Source: Prochlorococcus sp. AG-412-P08 (GTDB lineage: Bacteria > Cyanobacteriota > Cyanobacteriia > PCC-6307 > Cyanobiaceae). From it: a stretch of DNA of 64,000 nt. Below the pieces are notes generated by a model. That model was not told where the DNA came from. It saw only the letters and a program-made list of their open reading frames with translations, and made no database searches. The stretch's first letter is position 1. The number at the start of each line of letters is the position of its first letter. The DNA lies in NCBI GenBank assembly GCA_003214695.1, contig QCLI01000001.1:124001-188000 (forward strand). The letters are read 5' to 3'. Shown here piece by piece: positions 58,480-64,000 of the stretch. A program made the translations under genes and the position numbers.

Positions 58480-58511
58480 AAAAGTGGATATCGATTTTTA
58501 TGTCCACTTTT
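58480..58511. repeat. Inverted repeat after the tRNA pair (possible terminator)
   Basis: AAAAGTGGA (58480-58488) and TCCACTTTT (58503-58511) form a 9-base stem with a 14-base loop, ending in four T. It could terminate the tRNA transcript or be a remnant of the att-flanking element. Confidence 0.5.
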
Positions 58512-58564
58512 GCTGAATAACTAATAATTCTGGGTTGGCGCATCTGTTCTGATGCATCAAAAAA

Positions 58565-58762
58565 ATGGCAACGATCCGCAAAGGTGGTAAAGGTTGGCAA
58601 GCTTTAATCCGAAAGAAAACTCACATCTGAGCAAAGTCCAAAATATTTGCAAGTAAAGCTCAAGCAGAGCTCTGGGCTCAAGCTATTGAACAGTCCATAA
58701 GAATTCCAGACTTACTTGATCAACAGTTACCTCAAATACATATGATTTCCAAGCCTGCTTAA
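58565..58762 (+). pseudogene. Tyrosine integrase N-terminal fragment, decayed
   Basis: In frame from ATG 58565 to TAA 58760-58762 runs a 65-codon stretch with one internal TGA (58628-58630). Reading: MATIRKGGKGWQALIRKKTH, stop, then SKIFASKAQAELWAQAIEQ. This is the arm-type DNA-binding N-terminal domain of phage/island integrases; the catalytic domain is gone. Its position 142 bases after tRNA-Thr is typical of island integrases. Confidence 0.8.
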
Positions 58763-59155
58763 GTTTGCTCCCTTGTTTATCTCCTGTAATTAGCAGATCG
58801 GTGTTTCTTCTTGCAGAATCTGTGAGCTGAGCTCCTGCTTACTCGATCAGCTCTTGTGCTTCTAGGAGAGTGAGAGTTTATAGACTTCCGTTGATGACAA
58901 AAGTTTTACCAAGCAAACCTTTTGGATCTACTTCAATGTTTGGTTAAATCATTTATTTATCCATTATTCCAACTTCCTATCTGTTCGCATCCTTCATCCT
59001 CTAAAGCTTTTCTATCAATTCCGTTGACCTTTAAGACATCGTCTTAATTACTTTCTGGGACGAATACTCCTTTATGATTAACCACTTCCCTTCCGGCAGC
59101 ATCAATCAGTGCTGAATATTTAAACCCTTTTCTAATAGATGCATGTACTAATAAT
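58720..59155 (-). pseudogene. Decayed BRCT-domain protein gene
   Basis: On the minus strand the region reads VDPKGLLGKTFVINGSL, stop, TLTLLEAQELIE, stop, AGAQLTDSARRNTDLLITGD, KQGSKLK, which is a BRCT domain like that of DNA ligase A (LGKTFVITG.. and NTDLLI..). Upstream of it lie KGFKYSALIDAAGREVVNHK, PESN, stop, and DDVLKVNGIDRKALEDEGC, probably the same broken gene. At least three in-frame stops. Bounds approximate; its C-terminal end overlaps the integrase relic antisense. Confidence 0.65.
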
Positions 59156-59299
59156 GATTCCTAGCTAAATATGTGACTTGTTATACAAAAGAGTGAGTCT
59201 AGAGGTAAATAAATCAATAAGATTCCAGTTAGCACATTATAGATCATCAATAGATATTATTCCATTGGGTGGTATATTAATAGGAATTAATTCAATCAA

Positions 59300-59980
59300 A
59301 TGGAACAAAAGATATTATATAAATTAAATGCATCAACAAAGGGATTTGCCAATGAATTTGAATTATTTCTAAAAAATAGCCTTGGTGTTGATAACATAAA
59401 TATGCTTCATGAACAATTAAGCGAAACAAAGCGATTAGAATATCTTAATGATCAAAATACCTTCATCCATCGATTAGTTTACAAGGATTTCGATAAAGAT
59501 ATTCAATCAAAATTAGTCATTTCTTATAGGAATCTTGCCGAGATACTTTGCAGAAAGAGTGGCATTGAGAATAAAATTAATGATTGGGCAATCCAGAGAT
59601 TTCCATCCGTAAGAGTTCAATTTCCAAATAATGTATCAGTCTTCGAGTTTCATAGAGATAGCGATTATCAGCATCCAATTGGTGAGATTAACAACTTTCT
59701 TGCAGTAACACCCTGTATTAACACTGCCGCGCTATTTGTAGAAAAAACCTTAGGATGGTCTAATTATTTTCCTTTAAATTTAAAAAAAGGTGAGCTCGCA
59801 CAGTTAAATACTTCAATCTTTAAGCATGGAGACAAAGTTAATCAAGAAGGCTATACAAGAATATCAATAGATTTCAGAATGATCCCAATAAAAGCAATCA
59901 ACGAGGATAAGGTAGGTGAAAGTATAACTTGTAAAAAGAAATTTGATACCACTAGCTACTATTACTCTTTCAGTACTTAG
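59300..59980 (+). CDS. 2-oxoglutarate/Fe(II) oxygenase-like protein (StrG-type)
   Basis: 226 residues. The iron-binding pattern is H118-x-D120 (EFHRDSDY), H176 (IFKHGD) and the 2OG arginine R187 (YTRISIDFRM), on a cupin-like core. Similar to streptomycin/nucleotide-sugar type hydroxylases in polysaccharide loci. It opens the AT-rich island set; the substrate is unknown. Strong codon bias toward AT relative to the core. Confidence 0.75.
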   Translation: MEQKILYKLNASTKGFANEFELFLKNSLGVDNINMLHEQLSETKRLEYLNDQNTFIHRLVYKDFDKDIQSKLVISYRNLAEILCRKSGIENKINDWAIQRFPSVRVQFPNNVSVFEFHRDSDYQHPIGEINNFLAVTPCINTAALFVEKTLGWSNYFPLNLKKGELAQLNTSIFKHGDKVNQEGYTRISIDFRMIPIKAINEDKVGESITCKKKFDTTSYYYSFST

Positions 59981-60025
59981 AGACTAATTGCTAGAATATA
60001 GTTAATGTCAAATTGAATTATAACA

Positions 60026-61039
60026 TTGGCCAAAATTGCTGTAATCCTCAAGGGTGGTTTTGGTAACCAATTATTTCAACTACTGGCTTGCTATAGCTTG
60101 GGGAAGGGAGCTAATCGAGATTCATTTTTCTATGACTTAGAGATTAATAAAGATAAATACAGAAGAAAGAACTGTGTAGAGGAGATAGCAGCCATATTAA
60201 ATATTCAGAAGGTGCAGGATATTAGGGATTTTATATATTTTGAGGAAAGTGAGATAGATCATCCAATCTTTTATACGAGGAATAGTCCCTTTAACAAATT
60301 GGGTAAAAAAGATATATTGATAGAAGGGTATTTCCAAAATTATCGAAGAATAGATAAAGAAAGTATTATTTTAGTAAGAAAGTTTTTACAAAAGAATTGC
60401 AAAGAATATACTGGGTTGAATGACAAACATATTGCAATCCATCTTAGAGAGCTTCATGGAGTTGGCGAAAGTGAAAAGAAAAGCAATTGTGACTTTATAA
60501 ATCCAATTTATTATCAGAGAGCAATTAATGAAATTTTACTAGAAAATGAATTAACAAAGCATGAATTCAAATTAGTTGTATTTATGGACTTATGGAAACA
60601 TCGTGAATGCTCTCAACTCTTACCACCTCTAATACAAGTAGCTCAGAAAAATAAAATAAAATTAATTTTGGGTGATGATATTTGTAAAACTCCACTTGAA
60701 ATAGTGTCTTTCATGGCCTCTGCGCAATATCTGATCATCTCGAATTCAACATTAAGCTGGTTTGGTGGTTTTTTAAATTCCTCAAAAGTATATTCACCTA
60801 TCATGTCATTATGGGAACCTCAACTTTATATACCAGATAGTTGGAAACAACTTTATGATGGAAATGCTTACCCATCAACTCATTCAGGCATGCGAATGAA
60901 ATCTAATATAATTAAACAATTAGATAACTATATGGAATATAACCTGATAAAAAAGAGTATTTTTAAATTTAAGAGATTTAGAAAGTGTAGGAAAATAATT
61001 TTAAAATTAAAAAAATTATTAGGGCTTATAGATGAGTAA
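60026..61039 (+). CDS. GT11 alpha-1,2-fucosyltransferase-like glycosyltransferase
   Basis: 337 residues. N-terminal GGFGNQLFQLLACYSLG and C-terminal ISNSTLSWFGGFLN are the GT11 signatures; the HxRR motif is relaxed to IHLREL. It probably transfers fucose (or a related sugar) onto a galactose-type acceptor in surface glycan. Start TTG 60026, 45 bases after the oxygenase. Confidence 0.85.
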   Translation: MAKIAVILKGGFGNQLFQLLACYSLGKGANRDSFFYDLEINKDKYRRKNCVEEIAAILNIQKVQDIRDFIYFEESEIDHPIFYTRNSPFNKLGKKDILIEGYFQNYRRIDKESIILVRKFLQKNCKEYTGLNDKHIAIHLRELHGVGESEKKSNCDFINPIYYQRAINEILLENELTKHEFKLVVFMDLWKHRECSQLLPPLIQVAQKNKIKLILGDDICKTPLEIVSFMASAQYLIISNSTLSWFGGFLNSSKVYSPIMSLWEPQLYIPDSWKQLYDGNAYPSTHSGMRMKSNIIKQLDNYMEYNLIKKSIFKFKRFRKCRKIILKLKKLLGLIDE

Positions 61040-61072
61040 TTACTTTATGATATATGGCTAAATAAAATTAAG

Positions 61073-61804
61073 TTAGATTTTTTTTCTCGTCAAAATATTA
61101 ATACATTTTTTAAGCTTTTGCCACACCCGACCAATTCTTTGCTGAAATCTAAAAACTACTAATGATTTCTCCCACTCTTTACTAACTACCGGTTGTAAAA
61201 TAGAAGAAAACCTTTCAGTAAAAGCTAAGGGAACAATATAAATAACATCCTGATAAACGAATGTACTGTAGCTAGAAGGGACAATTTTGATAATTTGATC
61301 TATGCGAGGCCAATCCTTAGGATTATGAGGGTATGGAGGGGGTGCCAAAAATTGCCTTGCATCATCTATTAACAGAACTGTCATAGCAGTACTGGCTGAG
61401 AAGATTAATTCTAATTCTTCAAGTAATGGGCAGGGATAATCTTCACCCGCTGTTTCTCCACATGACCAATGTGCATCAAGCCAAAATAAACAGCGATCCT
61501 TAGGGGCAACGTGGCTTACTATATGTTGAGTGGTACAACCATTAAATATTGCAATGTTCTTATAGTTTTGTAATCTAACCTGGGCTGAGAGAAATAAGGT
61601 CTCATCTTTCTCAACCGTTATTACTCTTGAGAAGAAATTTGAAGCAAAAATGGATGAATCTCCTCTAAAGGTTCCTCCCTCAACAAAGGTATCTAAACGC
61701 AATTCCCTTTGCAAAAGCTGAATAAAATTTGTTGGGATACCAAGAGTAAAGGAGCCCATGCAAAGTAAAGGATTTGGAACTTCAATATAATAAACTAAAA
61801 ACAT
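61073..61804 (-). CDS. Methyltransferase-like protein (class I fold)
   Basis: 243 residues. The glycine-rich motif VEGGTFRGDSSIFAS with VITVEKDETLF resembles SAM-dependent or FkbM-related class I methyltransferases; later DAHWSCG and LLIDDARQFL are conserved in this family. Homologues appear to start at MGSFTLGIPTNF, so ATG 61759 is an alternative start. It opposes the neighbouring transferases on the other strand. Confidence 0.7.
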   Translation of the reverse strand: MFLVYYIEVPNPLLCMGSFTLGIPTNFIQLLQRELRLDTFVEGGTFRGDSSIFASNFFSRVITVEKDETLFLSAQVRLQNYKNIAIFNGCTTQHIVSHVAPKDRCLFWLDAHWSCGETAGEDYPCPLLEELELIFSASTAMTVLLIDDARQFLAPPPYPHNPKDWPRIDQIIKIVPSSYSTFVYQDVIYIVPLAFTERFSSILQPVVSKEWEKSLVVFRFQQRIGRVWQKLKKCINILTRKKI

Positions 61805-61881
61805 TACTTCTTATATATATACGGAAATATATTTATGAAGTTGGTAAGTTATACTAATAAGAAATAATCATTTAAAAGTAG

Positions 61882-62796
61882 ATGAGAAATCTAACATATT
61901 TCAAGACATTCAGGAAAGATGAATTTTACATAGTTTATCATGGTCTAGGAGCTAAAGGTGGAGGTGAAATAGTTGCGCAGAAACTAAAAAACATACTAGG
62001 AATTCCTAAAAATTTGTTCTTAAGTCATAAGATTAGGGAAATAGATTTACTAAAAATTATTTTAAATTTAAGTAAAGCAAGGAAAGGACTATTCATATCT
62101 GGTCCTAGAGATATTCTCTCTATTATAATAAACTTTTTTTCTAGAAAAAAAACTGAGGTATATTTACTGGTTCCCTACTACAAAACCTTAAGCATAAATG
62201 ACCCAGTTCATATTATAATTATAATTTTATATTATATTATAATTAACCTATTTGCAGAGAATATATATGTGACAAGTAATAATACTGCTAAATGGATCTT
62301 TAGAGGTTATAAGGTAATCCTACCTATTGAAAATAGCGAAATAAGAAACCCCAGCCTAATGAAGAATAGTATCCTAAAAAGAGTCAATTTATCTTGCAGA
62401 CTTGAAAAAGAAAGAGGTAGAGGATCAAGAGATCTAAATTCAATTTACAAGTTGTGTGAAGAAATTGGATTATATAATCTTGAGAATGAAAGGAGTATTA
62501 AGATTGTTCATTACGGTGAATGTGATATAGATATAAAAAGGTGTTTAGAAGTTAAATCAAGAAATGCTATAGAGTTTAAAGGTTTTGATCCCAAGTGGAA
62601 AGAGAGTTTAGATGGTTCACTAATATTTCTATCCAATTTTGAGGGATTTGGCCTATCGGCATTTGAAGCTTCGCAAGAGGGTTTTCCTGTCTACGTTAAT
62701 GAAGCTTTCCCAGAAGAATTATTATGCGTTTGTAAGAATATTCAAAGAATTTACAGTAGGAGTAATCATGTTGGAATACTAGAGCAAATTCTTTAA
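61882..62796 (+). CDS. GT-B glycosyltransferase-like protein
   Basis: 304 residues. N-terminal VYHGLGAKGGGEIVAQKL resembles the acceptor domain of GT4-like enzymes; the donor block FLSNFEGFGLSAFEASQEG retains the Glu pattern. The hydrophobic patch at about 110-125 (HIIIIILYYIIINLF) may be a membrane segment. The middle is poorly conserved. Divergent from the methyltransferase-like gene. Confidence 0.68.
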   Translation: MRNLTYFKTFRKDEFYIVYHGLGAKGGGEIVAQKLKNILGIPKNLFLSHKIREIDLLKIILNLSKARKGLFISGPRDILSIIINFFSRKKTEVYLLVPYYKTLSINDPVHIIIIILYYIIINLFAENIYVTSNNTAKWIFRGYKVILPIENSEIRNPSLMKNSILKRVNLSCRLEKERGRGSRDLNSIYKLCEEIGLYNLENERSIKIVHYGECDIDIKRCLEVKSRNAIEFKGFDPKWKESLDGSLIFLSNFEGFGLSAFEASQEGFPVYVNEAFPEELLCVCKNIQRIYSRSNHVGILEQIL

Positions 62797-62851
62797 AGAT
62801 TGTAATTTAAACATCATACTTATAATATAATAGTAATGAATTTGTAATGGC

Positions 62852-63793
62852 ATGAGAAATATTAAAGAGGGTCCTTTAGTTTCTGTAATTATACCGACCC
62901 TTAACAGGGGTAGAACAATTAGGCGTGCTATAGATTCTGTTTTAATGCAAACTTATACAAATCTTGAGTTACTGGTAATAGATAATTACTCAGATGATAA
63001 TACTGATCAAATAATTTCTTCTTATCATGACAATAGGATTAAATACATAAAGAATCCAATCAGACATCTAAGTGTTTCAAGAAATATGGGAATTGATCAT
63101 TCGGATGGCAAATTAATAGCTCTCTTAGATTCAGACGATTGGTGGTTAAAAAGTAAATTAGCAGAATCTGTTAGAGCAATAAATCTTGGATACGATATTA
63201 TCTATCATGATTTAATAAAATACAATCCAAATCAAAGTTTAGTTCACAGATTAAATATAAATAATAAATTAAAGAGTAGGCAGTTAAAGGGCAAGGCATT
63301 TGATGACCTATATTTGAATTCTAATGCAATAAATGTTTCAAGTGTAGTCTTCAAAAAATCACTTTATGAGAAATGTAATGGATTTTCAGAGCTCAATGCA
63401 TACAGAAATTGTGAGGATTACGAATATTGGTTAAGGATATCGACATATACTGATAAATTTTTTAGGCTCAGTAAAGCACTAGGGTTTTATGAGATTGCTA
63501 ATGATAGTATGAGATCACATGATATGAGGATAATAGCTTATAAAAAAATACTCAGTCAATATAATAATTATTTAAAAACAAAAAAATCACCAGGTCACAT
63601 ATATAGTTCCATAGCGATAAGCTATTTCAGCCTAAAAGAGTATAAGAATGCTGGATTATGGTCTATATACTGTCTTAAGAAAACAACTAATTTGATCCCT
63701 AGAATTAAATCAATTATTGTGTTATTAACACTACAACTAGTTAAGCTAAAGTATTTTTTAATGGCAACTTATTCTAACAAATCTAGGCATTAG
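62852..63793 (+). CDS. GT2-family glycosyltransferase
   Basis: 313 residues. GT-A fold with the start PLVSVIIPTLNRGRTIRRAI, VIDNYSDDN and the DxD-like ALLDSDDWWL. Acceptor region has NCEDYEYWLRIST, the typical ED motif. It is a surface polysaccharide transferase candidate. 83 bases separate it from the partial ABC gene. Confidence 0.9.
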   Translation: MRNIKEGPLVSVIIPTLNRGRTIRRAIDSVLMQTYTNLELLVIDNYSDDNTDQIISSYHDNRIKYIKNPIRHLSVSRNMGIDHSDGKLIALLDSDDWWLKSKLAESVRAINLGYDIIYHDLIKYNPNQSLVHRLNINNKLKSRQLKGKAFDDLYLNSNAINVSSVVFKKSLYEKCNGFSELNAYRNCEDYEYWLRISTYTDKFFRLSKALGFYEIANDSMRSHDMRIIAYKKILSQYNNYLKTKKSPGHIYSSIAISYFSLKEYKNAGLWSIYCLKKTTNLIPRIKSIIVLLTLQLVKLKYFLMATYSNKSRH

Positions 63794-63875
63794 TTTATTA
63801 TGTATAGGAGCTCGTCAGCTAATAAACTGTCTGCTGTATATCGAACTTTAATGAATTGTGAAGTAAGTTGCTAAT

Positions 63876-64000
63876 ATGATTATAAGAAGCAAGGCATATA
63901 GACTATTTATACGTCTATTAAAAATATTACCCGTAAAAAGGAAAAGGGCCTTTATGTTACTTTTCCCTATTGCAGCGATAACGGGACTAGCTGATGTAAC
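63876..64000 (+). CDS. Exporter-type protein, start only (ABC transporter candidate)
   Basis: 41 codons from ATG 63876 to the window end: a basic start (IIRSKAYRLFIRLLKILPVKRKR) and a hydrophobic helix (AFMLLFPIAAITGLADV). This looks like the first helix of a lipid/polysaccharide ABC exporter, which would fit the island; the rest is cut off. Confidence 0.5.
   Translation, partial: MIIRSKAYRLFIRLLKILPVKRKRAFMLLFPIAAITGLADV

Larger units (their letters stand above)
58423..59299. other. Island-edge region of decayed genes
   Basis: 877 bases without an intact gene between tRNA-Thr and the oxygenase. It holds an inverted repeat (58480-58511), the integrase relic (58565-58762) and a decayed BRCT gene on the minus strand (about 58720-59155). 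The last about 140 bases are AT-rich and show nothing readable. Confidence 0.7.

Noticed and set aside
58423-58560. Possible attachment-site repeat after tRNA-Thr
   Set aside because: No second copy of the tRNA 3' end occurs inside the window; the other end is probably beyond 64000.

Overview
The window is AT-rich (roughly 38% GC by eye), gene-dense cyanobacterial chromosome. The markers are chlG (chlorophyll synthase), ndhB, menG, pipX-pipY, an lrtA-type hibernation factor, a cyAbrB regulator, an aa3-type cytochrome oxidase set and cyanobacterial-only families (DUF1823, DUF2862, YlqD). Gene content, small intergenic gaps, loss of accessory domains (a BirA without DNA-binding domain) and gene order point to Prochlorococcus, probably a low-light clade. 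The genus call is an inference from protein character, not from a search.

Layout. 1-5922: an ABC ATPase (cut by the window edge), heme O and heme A synthases (ctaB, ctaA) and, divergently, cytochrome c oxidase ctaCDE. The first reading frame of ctaC is broken by a run of seven G. 6019-14378: cyAbrB, ribE, a ferredoxin-like aldo/keto reductase, a Tat/lipoprotein-type binding protein, a CobT-like phosphoribosyltransferase, DUF2232, a lipoprotein and topA. 14516-26043: ndhB, an ABC ATPase, birA, a DciA-like protein with a zinc ribbon, menG, hisF, DUF2862, chlG, a class A penicillin-binding protein, rsmB (probable ATT start), trmH and a lone peptide-type permease. 26103-37589: a tiny pilin-like protein, lepA, mqo, nfuA-like, small hypotheticals, a cysteine/cystine lyase, murE, a thioredoxin-fold protein, yidD, rpsD, and a lineage-specific stretch with two overlooked mini-genes and a repeat-containing membrane protein. 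37806-41514: a sulfur amino-acid cluster (two gamma-family PLP enzymes plus cysK). 41526-58153: core genes queA, pdhC, ylqD, fadD/aas, lipB, hpf, deoC-like, recO, a GT4 glycosyltransferase, proC, sepF, pipY, pipX, ecfT, der, DUF1823, cobI, miaE and aroQ.

58259-64000 is a genomic-island edge. A tRNA-Tyr/tRNA-Thr pair is followed by a decayed tyrosine-integrase N-terminus, a decayed BRCT-domain gene on the other strand, then very AT-rich cell-surface glycan genes: a 2OG-Fe(II) oxygenase, a GT11 fucosyltransferase-like enzyme, a methyltransferase-like protein, a GT-B protein, a GT2 enzyme and the start of an exporter-like ABC protein. The set suggests an O-antigen or surface-polysaccharide locus acquired at the tRNA-Thr site.

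No CRISPR array, rRNA operon or intact insertion sequence was seen. The most rewarding points are the ctaC frameshift at G7 and the general excess of G/C runs, the twin-CX3C mini-operon at 36074-36393, the DeoC-like protein lacking its Schiff-base lysine, the pilin-like mini-protein at 26103, and the tRNA-Thr island with its integrase and BRCT relics.
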